Source: Bacteroidota bacterium (GTDB taxonomy: Bacteria; Bacteroidota; Bacteroidia; Chitinophagales; BACL12). Taken from it: DNA of 64,000 bases. This document shows, piece by piece, positions 24,141 to 33,183 of this stretch. The position numbers and the translations under genes are program-made. The notes beneath the pieces are model-generated. The model was not told the origin of the DNA. It did not search any database and worked only from the letters and a program-made list of their open reading frames with translations. Within the stretch, counting starts at the first letter, position 1. Each line of letters begins with the position of its first letter. The stretch lies in the NCBI GenBank assembly GCA_016718035.1, contig JADKEK010000002.1, forward strand, positions 62,001 through 126,000. The letters run 5' to 3'.

Positions 24141-24650
24141 TTATTTAGTTTGATGAATTGTTTCTGCTTCCTTTTTTAAATCTGCAGCAAATTGTTCGAA
24201 AGATTCGTCGAATGAAGGAATGTATTTTGCATACATCGGAAACATCAGTCCTCCGATTTTTTCGGTCATGGTAAATGTTACACCACCTGTTCCGTTTGGT
24301 GTAATAGTGTAGGTGCGGTCGCCCTTGCCATCTCCCCAACTTAAGCTACTTTCTTTTTCAAATGATTTTACTTTTAGTTTAAATGTACGTGTTGTATCAA
24401 GGGTAGATTTTAATTGAATTTTTTCGCCCAAAGCAATATTGCCATCTATAGATACAATGGTGCTGTTCCAGCGAGGAAAATCGGATGCATTGGTGAGCAA
24501 ACTCCAAACGATTGCCTGATTTGCCTGAATATTGATACTAACGGTTGTTTCCCTGCTAAAAGTTGTTTTAGTGGTTGTGGCTGTTCCGTTTTGAGCCATT
24601 GAAATGTTTGCTACTGTCATAAAGGTTAAAATTGTGATGAACTGTTTCAT
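24141..24650 (-). CDS. Exported SRPBCC family protein
   Basis: A 169-residue protein with a signal-like N-terminus (MKQFITILTFMTVANISMAQ). The rest is a START/Bet v1-like fold: TTVSINIQANQAIVWSLLTN at the front, a central strand block (LKSTLDTTRTFKLKVKSFEK) and a C-terminal helix with SFDESFEQFAADLKKEAETI. A secreted SRPBCC protein is unusual; lipid or ligand binding in the periplasm is a guess. It lies 47 bp downstream of an ECF sigma gene and is likely controlled by it. Confidence 0.82.
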   Translation of the reverse strand: MKQFITILTFMTVANISMAQNGTATTTKTTFSRETTVSINIQANQAIVWSLLTNASDFPRWNSTIVSIDGNIALGEKIQLKSTLDTTRTFKLKVKSFEKESSLSWGDGKGDRTYTITPNGTGGVTFTMTEKIGGLMFPMYAKYIPSFDESFEQFAADLKKEAETIHQTK

Positions 24651-24697
24651 TTTGTTTGAATTTACCTTTTGACGAATGGGGTGAGAAAAACGATAGG

Positions 24698-25501
24698 CTA
24701 AACCTCATTTTTTTTCAAAAAATTTTCCATAACCCTTGAATTATGGGCATAATGGTGGAGTTGAAGCTCGGCTGAAGGGCTCTCAAAAGGGTCAATTCCC
24801 TGCACAATTTGCATCCTGAGGTCGAACAAATGTTCCTTATCGGGATTATTTGCCTGTTTGGCCATCTCAATTTTGTTCAGTTCTTCCTGATGGTTCTGTT
24901 TGGGGTTAAAAATACCGTTGAGCTCGGTGCATTGGTGGCAAATACCCTCCTTATTAATAAGGGCACAGCTGCCTTCAAAAATCTGAATCATCTTAGCCCG
25001 GCCGGTGTGCAGGTAATATTTCACCATAGCTTCGGTAGTATTTACAATTTCGGTGATTTCGTTTACCTTAAATTCATACACTTCTTTAAGCAGGATACAT
25101 ATTTGTTGTTCGAGTGGTAACGATTTAGCAATACAGGTGAAACAAAACGTGATATGTTCTTTTATTTCAAATGCACCCTGAGGTGAAGTCATACGAATTT
25201 GCATGGCCTCTGCAAAAAAGTTTTTATCGGTTAATGCAGCAGCTTTACCCTGGTCGGTGACATCTTCTGTCCATCTGCGTTTTGCACGCAAATTATCTTT
25301 CGCCAAATTAGCGGCTATAGTAAATATCCATGTTTTTAAAGATGATTCTGCACGAAATGATTCAATTTTTTCTGCCGCTTTGATATAGGTATCTTGCATA
25401 ATATCTTCAGCATCTTCGACACTGGCTGTAAGCCGCAGTAAAAATGATTTGAGCTGTCCTTTGTGTTGTAAAAATTCGTTGGTAAGTTGGGTTGTTTGCA
25501 T
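24698..25501 (-). CDS. ECF-type sigma factor with C-terminal Cys motif
   Basis: A 267-residue sigma-70 family protein. Region 2: VEDAEDIMQDTYIKAAEKIE with ESSLKTWIFTIAANLAKDNL; region 4: LPLEQQICILLKEVYEFKVNEITEIVNT (given here in parts: LPLEQQICILLKEVYEF, KVNEITEIV). The tail from about residue 185 has CALINKEGICHQCTELNGIF, which may bind zinc, then a charged helical end. No anti-sigma gene is adjacent. The SRPBCC, hypothetical, VOC and YCII genes follow in the same direction, so it may drive that set. Confidence 0.88.
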   Translation of the reverse strand: MQTTQLTNEFLQHKGQLKSFLLRLTASVEDAEDIMQDTYIKAAEKIESFRAESSLKTWIFTIAANLAKDNLRAKRRWTEDVTDQGKAAALTDKNFFAEAMQIRMTSPQGAFEIKEHITFCFTCIAKSLPLEQQICILLKEVYEFKVNEITEIVNTTEAMVKYYLHTGRAKMIQIFEGSCALINKEGICHQCTELNGIFNPKQNHQEELNKIEMAKQANNPDKEHLFDLRMQIVQGIDPFESPSAELQLHHYAHNSRVMENFLKKNEV

Positions 25502-25577
25502 AAATTATTAAGGTTGTAATCCGACTTTATTATATCAAATATAAATATTCGTAATTTATTCAAACATTAATCCTATA

Positions 25578-26918
25578 TTATTTTATTACCACTAATTTGT
25601 CTATGGCGATTGTTTTATCTTCATTTTTGATTATAACTGCATAAGTGCCATTTGTTAAATGGTTTACATCAATTATTTTATCTTTAGGTTGGGAAATAAC
25701 TGATACCATTTCACCATACATATTATATATGGCGATTGTTGCATTATCTGGTAATCCATTTATCGAGAAATAATCCTTCACCGGATTTGGGTTAATAGTT
25801 AATGTTGCTAATAAATTATCATCTGAAATTGATGTATTACATTCCACATCAACATCACTAAATCCATGTATTACAGCCTGGCATAATAATTCCTGCATAG
25901 CGGGTTTATCAGTTCCCATGTCTTCAAATGTGCGCAAGCCAATTGTGCGCAGGTATTCTAAAAATACTTCATCAGTCAATCCGTAATAATCGCCCCAATA
26001 ATCTACCATTACCGGATCAAGATCGTGTAACCAGGTAAAATCAAATCCTTTAATTGCATCCGGGTGCAAATCCCAAATCTCAAATGTTTTAGTGATAAAA
26101 TCGCGTTGCAAAAAATCAGAGCTATTACATAATGCACTTGAAGGATATCCATATTGATAAAAAAACAAAGGTTTGCCGGGATATAAATCAATTAATGCTT
26201 CAATATCATCAGCAATAGCCGAGACAGGTTTTACGGTGAAATCAGGATTTAAAGGGTAATAAGAAACACCAATATAATCTGAACTTGTATTTACAATTTG
26301 TGCATTGGTATTATATGCAATTAAACCGCCAAATGTAATTTCAGTTGCAATTTTAGTATCAGGCCATAATGTTTTTGCATGAATGGCAATATCATTATAA
26401 AATTCAGCATAATTATTCCAAAGCGTGTTATTACTTCCTAAATACACATCATACTCGGAACCTATTACTAAAGAATTTAAAGTTACATCAGGTATATGTG
26501 CATGGACACTATCCAACATAGCTTTAAATCGATTAATAAATGTTGGATTGTTATATGGAGTTGCAACTAAATCGGCAGGCACCTCCAAATTGTTGGTATG
26601 AATTGCCGTAATAGTTAAATCGAGTGGCATATTATAGGCAGGATAATAAATATTGGCAATATCAAATAAACTTAAATTATAAGTGAGCGGTGCAACTTCA
26701 ATCATTGTCCAATTTTGATATAACCCAACAGAGCCAATACCTGCATCAACACCTTTTTGAAAACAAGAATCATATGTAAAGGCCGCATTTTGCGGAAATG
26801 TGCTAATATCCACGCTGATGATATTATTTGCAGGCGTAATTTGAGCTGAAAGATTCAAATACACTAATGTCTGGAGTGAAATGGTAATAACTGAAATAGT
26901 TTTAAAAATAGATTGCAT
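25578..26918 (-). CDS. T9SS-exported glycoside-hydrolase-like TIM-barrel protein
   Basis: A 446-residue exported protein. A signal peptide (1-25) precedes a TIM-barrel-like region (about 30-345) that resembles GH53/GH42-type glycosidases: VGLYQNWTMIEVAP, LTITAIHTNNLEVP, LVIGSEYDVYLG with a candidate acid/base Glu, and GVSYYPLNP. The usual nucleophile Glu position appears as Gln in FFYQYGYPSS, so catalysis is uncertain. The last 75 residues are a type A T9SS sorting domain (TINPNPVKDYFSING, IYNMYGEMV, NGTYAVIIKNED, KLVVIK). It would be attached to or released from the cell surface. Stands alone between the ECF and ridA genes. Confidence 0.75.
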   Translation of the reverse strand: MQSIFKTISVITISLQTLVYLNLSAQITPANNIISVDISTFPQNAAFTYDSCFQKGVDAGIGSVGLYQNWTMIEVAPLTYNLSLFDIANIYYPAYNMPLDLTITAIHTNNLEVPADLVATPYNNPTFINRFKAMLDSVHAHIPDVTLNSLVIGSEYDVYLGSNNTLWNNYAEFYNDIAIHAKTLWPDTKIATEITFGGLIAYNTNAQIVNTSSDYIGVSYYPLNPDFTVKPVSAIADDIEALIDLYPGKPLFFYQYGYPSSALCNSSDFLQRDFITKTFEIWDLHPDAIKGFDFTWLHDLDPVMVDYWGDYYGLTDEVFLEYLRTIGLRTFEDMGTDKPAMQELLCQAVIHGFSDVDVECNTSISDDNLLATLTINPNPVKDYFSINGLPDNATIAIYNMYGEMVSVISQPKDKIIDVNHLTNGTYAVIIKNEDKTIAIDKLVVIK

Positions 26919-26959
26919 AAAAATATATTCGTTATTGATTTAGTTAAATGTAAAAACGT

Positions 26960-27316
26960 TCAGCAAGCTGCCGTCGCCATTATTTCTATCAAATATTGAG
27001 GATGAGCCAATTTCGCTTCCACTGTTGCTCGTGCCGGAGCATATCCGGGTGTAATCCATTTATCCCAAATAACATTCATATAATCGAATTGGTTGATGTC
27101 CGGTAAATAAATGGTCACCTGCAACAGCTTATTTTTGTTACTACCTAAATCGGCAAGTGTGTTCTCTATCTTTTTCAAAACACTTTCCATCTGACTTTTA
27201 AAATCAATGGCATCAGCGTCGGCAATAATTCCGGACAAGTAGATGGTATTATTATATACAGTTGCTCTGGCCAGCCGGTTGCCGGGCATGTAATATTGAA
27301 TGGTATTGGTAGACAT
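26960..27316 (-). CDS. RidA/YjgF family protein
   Basis: A 118-residue RidA-like protein. The family features are LARATVYNNTIYLSGIIAD, ADLGSNKNKLLQVTIYLPDI and the C-terminal block APARATVEAKLAHPQYLIEI, which contains the catalytic Arg-type residue and Glu. RidA hydrolyses reactive enamine/imine intermediates from PLP enzymes in the cytosol. The final AAC includes a cysteine rather than the usual Ala; this is unlikely to matter. Monocistronic. Confidence 0.88.
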   Translation of the reverse strand: MSTNTIQYYMPGNRLARATVYNNTIYLSGIIADADAIDFKSQMESVLKKIENTLADLGSNKNKLLQVTIYLPDINQFDYMNVIWDKWITPGYAPARATVEAKLAHPQYLIEIMATAAC

Positions 27317-27489
27317 ATCAGGTAGTAAAATTGGCGAATTTTAATAAATATTGGTATCCAACGTATAGGGAATCAAATGTTTTATGTTCTGTCAGCTTGG
27401 CATTCTTCAACAAATCCCCGAAATATTTTGCTTTACCAACACGATGTTAATATCCCCCAAATTTATTTACCTTACCTTTATAGCCCGTT

Positions 27490-29136
27490 ATGAAGAATGA
27501 TCAAGCTCGCTATATCTTCGTTACGGGTGGGGTAACGTCGTCGCTGGGAAAAGGGATTTTTTCCGCATCATTAGCAAAATTATTACAGGCTCGCGGTTTC
27601 AGGGTAACCATTCAAAAATTTGACCCTTACATCAATGTTGACCCGGGAACATTGAATCCTTATGAACATGGTGAATGTTATGTAACCGAAGACGGTGCCG
27701 AAACCGATCTTGACCTTGGTCATTATGAAAGATTTTTAGGAATTGAGACTTCACAGGCAAACAATGTAACCACCGGTGCTGTGTATCAGAATGTCATCAA
27801 CCGCGAACGTGCAGGAGAATTTTTAGGCAAAACCGTTCAGGTAATTCCACACATTACCGATGAAATTCAACACCGCATGTTGCTTTTGGGTGAATCTGGT
27901 GAGTTTGATATTGTTATTACCGAAATAGGTGGAACCGTTGGTGACATTGAATCGCTGCCATATATTGAGGCAGTTCGTCAGCTAAAATGGAAGCTGGGAG
28001 AAAAACGTTGTATCATCATCCACCTAACTTTAATACCTTACTTGAATGCTGCACACGAATTAAAAACAAAACCAACGCAGCACTCGGTTAAACTCCTTTT
28101 GGAGAGCGGTTTACAGGCCGATATATTAGTATGTCGCACCGAACATCCTTTACCAAAAGAATTGCGTAGGAAAATTGCCCTTTTCTGTAATGTGAATGTG
28201 AACTCTGTGTTTCAAGCATTAGATGTAAAAACCATCTATGATGTGCCATTACATCTTTTGGAAGAAAATGCAGATGAGATTGTTTTAACAAAACTCAAAT
28301 TACCTAAAAGGAACGAACCGGATTTAAAAAATTGGAAAGCATTTTTATCCCGTTTAAAAAATCCGACTAACTCAGTGAAAATTGGTTTGGTTGGAAAATA
28401 TGTGGAGCTGCAAGATGCTTATAAATCGATTTTAGAATCGTTTATTCATGCCGGTGCTGCTAATGAGTGCAAGGTAAAAGTGATTTCTATTCAAAGTGAA
28501 CATATTACCGATGCCAATGTTGCTGAAAAATTAGCCGATTTAGACGGAGTGCTAGTTGCACCTGGGTTTGGCGATCGTGGTATAGAAGGAAAAATTACAG
28601 CAATTAAATATGTTCGCGAAAATAAAATTCCGTTTTTCGGTATTTGTTTAGGCATGCAGTGCGCTGTTATTGAATTTGGCCGCAATGTACTTAAACTCAA
28701 AGATGCACATAGCACCGAAATGAATCCTAAAACCAAACATCCGGTAATTCACATGATGGAAGAACAGCTGGAAGTAACCGAAAAAGGTGGAACCATGCGT
28801 TTGGGAAGTTATGATTGTCGTTTATTCAAAAAAACCAAGGCTTACGAAATTTACAAATCACAACATATCACTGAGCGCCATCGTCACCGTTATGAATTTA
28901 ACAATGTGTATTTGAAAGATTACGAAGCAAAGGGTATGATGGCAACAGGGCTCAACCCTCAGCAAAACCTGGTTGAAATTGTCGAATTAAAGGACCACCC
29001 TTGGTTTCTGGCCGTTCAGTTTCACCCAGAATTAAAGAGTAAGGTAGAAACCCCACACCCACTTTTTGTTGGGTTTGTGAAGGCTGCCATCGACTTTAAA
29101 GAAAAAAAGCAGGATACAGTAGCTGCTGAACAATAA
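27490..29136 (+). CDS. pyrG: CTP synthase
   Basis: A 548-residue CTP synthase, full length. It makes CTP from UTP, ATP and glutamine. The amidoligase half opens with FVTGGVTSSLGKGIFSASLA (P-loop) and contains the KFDPYINVDPGTLNPYEHGE and TEIGGTVGDIESLP motifs. The glutaminase half has the catalytic Cys386 in FGICLGMQCAVIEFG and the His-Glu pair in VQFHPELKSKVE. A TAnnTTTA-type box (TACCTTTA, 27473-27480) lies 9 nt before the ATG. Followed by yidC after a gap with a hairpin and a promoter. Confidence 0.97.
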   Translation: MKNDQARYIFVTGGVTSSLGKGIFSASLAKLLQARGFRVTIQKFDPYINVDPGTLNPYEHGECYVTEDGAETDLDLGHYERFLGIETSQANNVTTGAVYQNVINRERAGEFLGKTVQVIPHITDEIQHRMLLLGESGEFDIVITEIGGTVGDIESLPYIEAVRQLKWKLGEKRCIIIHLTLIPYLNAAHELKTKPTQHSVKLLLESGLQADILVCRTEHPLPKELRRKIALFCNVNVNSVFQALDVKTIYDVPLHLLEENADEIVLTKLKLPKRNEPDLKNWKAFLSRLKNPTNSVKIGLVGKYVELQDAYKSILESFIHAGAANECKVKVISIQSEHITDANVAEKLADLDGVLVAPGFGDRGIEGKITAIKYVRENKIPFFGICLGMQCAVIEFGRNVLKLKDAHSTEMNPKTKHPVIHMMEEQLEVTEKGGTMRLGSYDCRLFKKTKAYEIYKSQHITERHRHRYEFNNVYLKDYEAKGMMATGLNPQQNLVEIVELKDHPWFLAVQFHPELKSKVETPHPLFVGFVKAAIDFKEKKQDTVAAEQ

Positions 29137-29179
29137 ACCCGAGATAGCCTGAAATAAAGGCTTTCCGACTACAATATGG

Positions 29180-29211
29180 GCTCGCTTCCAATCGTCATAG
29201 ATGGAGCGAGC
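29180..29211. other. Strong hairpin in the pyrG-yidC gap
   Basis: GCTCGCTTCCA (29180-29190) pairs with TGGAGCGAGC (29202-29211) with one bulged T. No T tract follows on either strand, so it is not a clear intrinsic terminator. It ends 20 bp before the yidC promoter. Confidence 0.5.
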
Positions 29212-29231
29212 ACATAACATTTTGAATTTTC

Positions 29232-29262
29232 TTTGCCAATGGGAGCGCATAACCTAACTTTG
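29232..29262 (+). promoter_or_regulatory. Bacteroidota sigma-A promoter of yidC
   Basis: TTTG at 29232-29235, a 19-nt spacer and TAACTTTG at 29255-29262 match the TTTG-N19-TAnnTTTG consensus exactly. Transcription should start near 29268, giving a short leader before the ATG at 29284. Confidence 0.85.
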
Positions 29263-29283
29263 CCGCTCAATTATCAATAATCA

Positions 29284-31206
29284 ATGGATCGTAATAATGT
29301 AATAGGCTTCGTGTTATTAGGGGTGTTAATCATCGCCTTCTTCTTTATGCAAAGCCGTTTTGCCAATCAACAGCGAGTTGCCGAAGCCCAAAAACAAGCG
29401 ACGGAAGACTCCATCAAACGCGTAGAAGATTCCTTAAATCTGCTCAAAAATCCAATTATAGAGGAAAAAAAGGAAACCACCTTATCGAATGCAGCTGTTG
29501 CAATACCTGATAGCTTAAAAAGTACTTTAAGTGCTGATGCGATTGCCAAAATGGAAGATTCCATTCAACAATTACAGAAAAAAAATGTGTTTGGCAGATT
29601 TTCAGCTGTAGCTCAGGGAACTGAAAAATTAGACTCCATTGAAAATGATTTAATTAAAGTGGTATTTACCAATAAGGGTGGTCATATTGTTAAAGCTGAA
29701 TTAAAGAAATACAAAAATTACCATGGCGGTCCTGTAGATTTAGTGAGCGGAAATGACAACCGTTTCAATTATAATTTTAAGTATAACAACGACAAGATGA
29801 TTAACTCGGAGGAGTTATATTTTACTGCCTCCAAATCATCAGATGGTAAGTCCATTAAATTTATTGCCGATTTAGGTGAAGGAAGTGTATTTGAGCAAAC
29901 TTATGCATTTACAGCTACCGATTATTTAATTGATTACAACGTTAATTTCAAAGGCTTCGAAAATATTATTTCCCGCCAGGACCCTATTATTATTTTGAAT
30001 TGGAAAAATGTGATGCAGGAGCAGGAAAAAGCCCTGAAATATGAACGCCAATATTCAAAATTATACTTTAGTGATGTTGACGGTGATGTAGATTATAAAA
30101 ACACTAATGGTGAATTAAAATTTGAAACACCTGTAAAATGGGTAAGCTGTCAGCAACAGTTTTTTAATACTACGCTGATTGCAAAAGAAAGTTTTGATAG
30201 AAAAGGTAAAATTGAAGTGTTTGCAGATGATACTTCTGCTTTCGTAAAAAGCTGTAATACCGAATTATACCTTACTTATGATGGCAAAAAAGATTTTACT
30301 GTTCCTATGCAATGGTATATCGCACCTAACGATTACCAGTCGCTGAACAGCATGGATTTGGGTATGGAAACTATTATCCCGACAGGTAGTGGTTTTATTG
30401 GCTGGATTAACACACATGCTATTATCCCGCTATTTAACTGGTTGAGTGGCATGATTTCTAATTACGGTTTGATTATTTTATTAATGACCTTAATTATCAA
30501 ATTGGCATTAACACCGCTGACTTATAAGTCGTATTTATCGATGGCCAAAATGCGCGTGTTAAATCCAGAGTTAACTGAAATTCGTGAAAAATATAAAGAT
30601 GATCAGGCACGGTTAGGACAGGAACAATTAAAGTTATATAGAAAAGCAGGCGTTAATCCAATGGGTGGTTGTATTCCTACTTTATTATCCATGCCAATAT
30701 TAATTGCCATGTTCCGTTTATTTCCGGGAACAATCGATTTACGTCAGCAATCATTTTTATGGGCAGATGACCTTTCTACTTATGATGATATTATTAGTTG
30801 GGGAAGCACCATTCCTTTAATTGGCAACCACATCAGTATTTTCTGTATTCTGATGACCTTGAGTTCGGTATTATATATTCGTATGAATATGCAAAATACG
30901 GCACAACTTCAAGGGCCAATGAAAACAGTGCAGTACCTCACACCGGTATTTTTCTTCTTTTTCTTAAATAGCTCACCTGCTGCTTTGACTTACTATTATT
31001 TTGTAAGTAACATCGTAACATTTGGTCAGCAATGGACTATTCGTCGCTTCTTTATTAACGATGATGACATTCACAAAAAAATACAAGAAAACAAAGCTAA
31101 ACCTGAAAAACAAAAATCAGGATTTGCAAAACGTCTGGAAGATGCAATGAAGCAGCAGCAAAAAATGCGTGAAGTGCAGCAGAACCAGCCTAAAAAGAAA
31201 AAATAA
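29284..31206 (+). CDS. yidC: Membrane protein insertase YidC
   Basis: A 640-residue YidC of the Gram-negative type. It inserts inner-membrane proteins alone or with Sec. It has an N-terminal helix (VIGFVLLGVLIIAFFFM), a large periplasmic beta-domain (about 100-360) and the conserved insertase core with helices from about 375 on: the LMTLIIKLALTPLTYKSYLS segment with KMRVLNPELTEIREKYKDDQ as the cytosolic loop, then helices to residue 585. The C-terminus is basic and Gln-rich (PEKQKSGFAKR, KPKKKK-like end). The neighbouring AI-2E gene is 102 bp away. Confidence 0.97.
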   Translation: MDRNNVIGFVLLGVLIIAFFFMQSRFANQQRVAEAQKQATEDSIKRVEDSLNLLKNPIIEEKKETTLSNAAVAIPDSLKSTLSADAIAKMEDSIQQLQKKNVFGRFSAVAQGTEKLDSIENDLIKVVFTNKGGHIVKAELKKYKNYHGGPVDLVSGNDNRFNYNFKYNNDKMINSEELYFTASKSSDGKSIKFIADLGEGSVFEQTYAFTATDYLIDYNVNFKGFENIISRQDPIIILNWKNVMQEQEKALKYERQYSKLYFSDVDGDVDYKNTNGELKFETPVKWVSCQQQFFNTTLIAKESFDRKGKIEVFADDTSAFVKSCNTELYLTYDGKKDFTVPMQWYIAPNDYQSLNSMDLGMETIIPTGSGFIGWINTHAIIPLFNWLSGMISNYGLIILLMTLIIKLALTPLTYKSYLSMAKMRVLNPELTEIREKYKDDQARLGQEQLKLYRKAGVNPMGGCIPTLLSMPILIAMFRLFPGTIDLRQQSFLWADDLSTYDDIISWGSTIPLIGNHISIFCILMTLSSVLYIRMNMQNTAQLQGPMKTVQYLTPVFFFFFLNSSPAALTYYYFVSNIVTFGQQWTIRRFFINDDDIHKKIQENKAKPEKQKSGFAKRLEDAMKQQQKMREVQQNQPKKKK

Positions 31207-31308
31207 TTTCAAGGCGCAATTGGCTCATCCTTAATGGGTTTGCCTACTTTGTTTGTGTAAACGAACTAAGTTGGGTGAATATGCATTATATTTACCTAAA
31301 ATGATATT

Positions 31309-32352
31309 ATGCCCTTAAGTCTCACGAGTTTAAAGCAAAGAAACAATGTTGTATTAATTGTAACCATTATTCTTGGAATAATCATTCTACTGGGACTAAA
31401 CCGCATATTAGGTGGTTTGTTAGGTGCCATCATTATTTATGTGTTATTCAGGCCACTCAATATTTACTTTCAGGAAAAAAAGCAGTGGAATAAAAGTTTA
31501 GGCACAAGTATTATCCTGATACTTTCCTTCTTTTGTTTAATTGTTCCGATATTTTTACTGGTTTCCTTAATTACAGATAAAGCGCTGTATTACATAAATC
31601 ACCCCGAACTAACCGATGTGATGTTTGGCAACCTAAACAAATTTGCCAAGGAAAAATTTAATGAACCTGATTTAGTTGGCAATTTACTCGAAACGCTTAA
31701 AGCCGGAGCAGGCGCTTTTGTTTCAACTGTAGTAAATGGCGCTGCAAATACTTTTATACAAATTATTGTGATGTATTTCACCTTGTTTTTTACGATTAAA
31801 AATTTCAGAGAGTTTGAAAGCGGATTAACACAATACTTACCATTTAGACGCGGCAATTCAATTCGCATCGGAAAAGAATTGCGCAATATGACTTATTCCA
31901 ATATTTTAGGTCAAGGTTGTATTGCTATTATTCAAGGTGCACTTTTAGGTTTAGGATTTTGGATATTCGGTATTCCCGACCCCTTTTTCTGGGGTGTGAT
32001 AGGTGCATTTTTAAGCATGATACCGTTATTTGGTTCACCGCTGATTTTTTTACCTGCAGGAATTATTGAAATGTCAAACGGCGATATGGTAGCCGGAATT
32101 GGAATTATAATATACGGTTATTTAATTGTAACCATGGTAGATAATTTTATCCGCATGGCGATTGGTAAAAGGATTGCTAATACACATCCATTAATTACCA
32201 TTATTGGAGTGGTAATTGGTATACCGATATTTGGTATTTTAGGAATATTATATGGCCCGCTCATTATAAGTTTGTTTATTATTTTGGCAAAAATTTATCG
32301 CGAAAACAGAAACGAAATCATACAGTTATCCGGTGAGGATGACAATGCTTAA
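31309..32352 (+). CDS. AI-2E family transporter
   Basis: A 347-residue membrane protein of the PerM/AI-2E exporter superfamily. It has about eight helices: two close together at the N-terminus (VVLIVTIILGIIILLGLNRI), LILSFFCLIVPIFLLVSLI, a central ITMYFTLFFTIKNFREFE-like loop and the conserved GLGFWIFGIPDPFFWGVIGA and LIFLPAGIIE-MSNGDMVAG parts, ending in VIGIPIFGILGILYGPLIIS. The substrate of this family is often not autoinducer; export of unknown compounds or ion transport are alternatives. The holin-like gene follows with overlap. Confidence 0.88.
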   Translation: MPLSLTSLKQRNNVVLIVTIILGIIILLGLNRILGGLLGAIIIYVLFRPLNIYFQEKKQWNKSLGTSIILILSFFCLIVPIFLLVSLITDKALYYINHPELTDVMFGNLNKFAKEKFNEPDLVGNLLETLKAGAGAFVSTVVNGAANTFIQIIVMYFTLFFTIKNFREFESGLTQYLPFRRGNSIRIGKELRNMTYSNILGQGCIAIIQGALLGLGFWIFGIPDPFFWGVIGAFLSMIPLFGSPLIFLPAGIIEMSNGDMVAGIGIIIYGYLIVTMVDNFIRMAIGKRIANTHPLITIIGVVIGIPIFGILGILYGPLIISLFIILAKIYRENRNEIIQLSGEDDNA

Positions 32353-32362
32353 ATTCAATATT

Positions 32363-32722
32363 ATGGAAAAATCAAACAACCCTAATTTAAGTGAAAATCT
32401 TAATGAGGCTATTGATGATGTAAAGGAGTATGTCAATTTGCGCATGCAATTAATACAACTCAATGTAACAGAAAAAGTGAGTATTGGTCTTGCCAGTTTA
32501 ATTGCCGGTGGAATAGCATTAATACTATTTGTTTTATGTTTTATTTTCGGTTCGTTTGCGCTTTCGTATTTGATTGGCAATTGGCTTAACAACACTGCAG
32601 CAGGTTTTGGTGTAATGGCGGGATTTTATTTATTACTCGGAATTATTATGCTCAAAGTTGGCAAAGGTAAACTGCGTATAACACTCATTAATTCATTTAT
32701 CAAACAGTTTAATAACGACTAA
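32363..32722 (+). CDS. Phage-holin-superfamily-like membrane protein
   Basis: A 119-residue protein from the ATG at 32363 (MEKSNNPN); ATGs at 32345 and 32333 are in frame and overlap the AI-2E stop, and the 32345 one has a GAGG seven bases upstream, so it may be the true start. It has a helical N-terminus (EAIDDVKEYVNLRMQLIQLN) and two hydrophobic helices (SLIAGGIALILFVLCFIFGS and AGFGVMAGFYLLLGIIML). This is the chromosomal holin-like (DUF1469/Holin 3) pattern common in Bacteroidota and not a sign of prophage. Function unknown. It is followed 9 bp later by a small unknown gene. Confidence 0.75.
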   Translation: MEKSNNPNLSENLNEAIDDVKEYVNLRMQLIQLNVTEKVSIGLASLIAGGIALILFVLCFIFGSFALSYLIGNWLNNTAAGFGVMAGFYLLLGIIMLKVGKGKLRITLINSFIKQFNND

Positions 32723-32731
32723 TTTGTCACC

Positions 32732-33178
32732 ATGGAACCGATTCAAATAAATTCAGTTGAAGATTTACAGCGTGCAAAAAACGAGTTGCGTCAACAAATT
32801 AGCAATAAGGAGCAAGATTTAAAACAACACTATAAAACGCTTTCTCAACAAATTGCGCCCGCTTTAAAAATTGCCAATTTTGTTTCGGGCAATCGATTGT
32901 TTAATTCTGCTTTAGGAAGTAATGAAGATAAAAATGACAGTGGTTGGTTAAGCTCAGCAATGAAAATTATGACTGCTGTTTCGGCGGGAGGATTTATATT
33001 ACATCAAAACAAAAAAAATCTGGCGAAAGCATTACTCGCTTATGCATTAGATCAGGGTGTAAAATATATTAAGGAGCACGATTTGTCCGAACACATCGAC
33101 AAGTTAAAAAAATGGTTGAATTTGGATACTGAACAAACTGCAAATAATCAGCAGGATACCGGTTCCGATGAAGCTTGA
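32732..33178 (+). CDS. Hypothetical protein next to holin-like gene
   Basis: A 148-residue protein. It begins with a charged coiled region (VEDLQRAKNELRQQISNKEQDLKQHY, in parts), has a weakly hydrophobic middle (AMKIMTAVSAGGFILHQNKK) and a second helical region (ALLAYALDQGVKYIKEHDLS) with an acidic, Gln-rich tail. No signal. It is conserved next to the holin-like gene in Bacteroidota as far as I recall, suggesting a joint envelope role, but no function is known. Confidence 0.7.
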   Translation: MEPIQINSVEDLQRAKNELRQQISNKEQDLKQHYKTLSQQIAPALKIANFVSGNRLFNSALGSNEDKNDSGWLSSAMKIMTAVSAGGFILHQNKKNLAKALLAYALDQGVKYIKEHDLSEHIDKLKKWLNLDTEQTANNQQDTGSDEA

Positions 33179-33183
33179 ATTAT

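Noticed and set aside
32363..33178. Possible prophage remnant because of a holin-like protein
   Set aside because: No integrase, capsid, tail or lysin gene is near; such holin-like proteins are common on Bacteroidota chromosomes.
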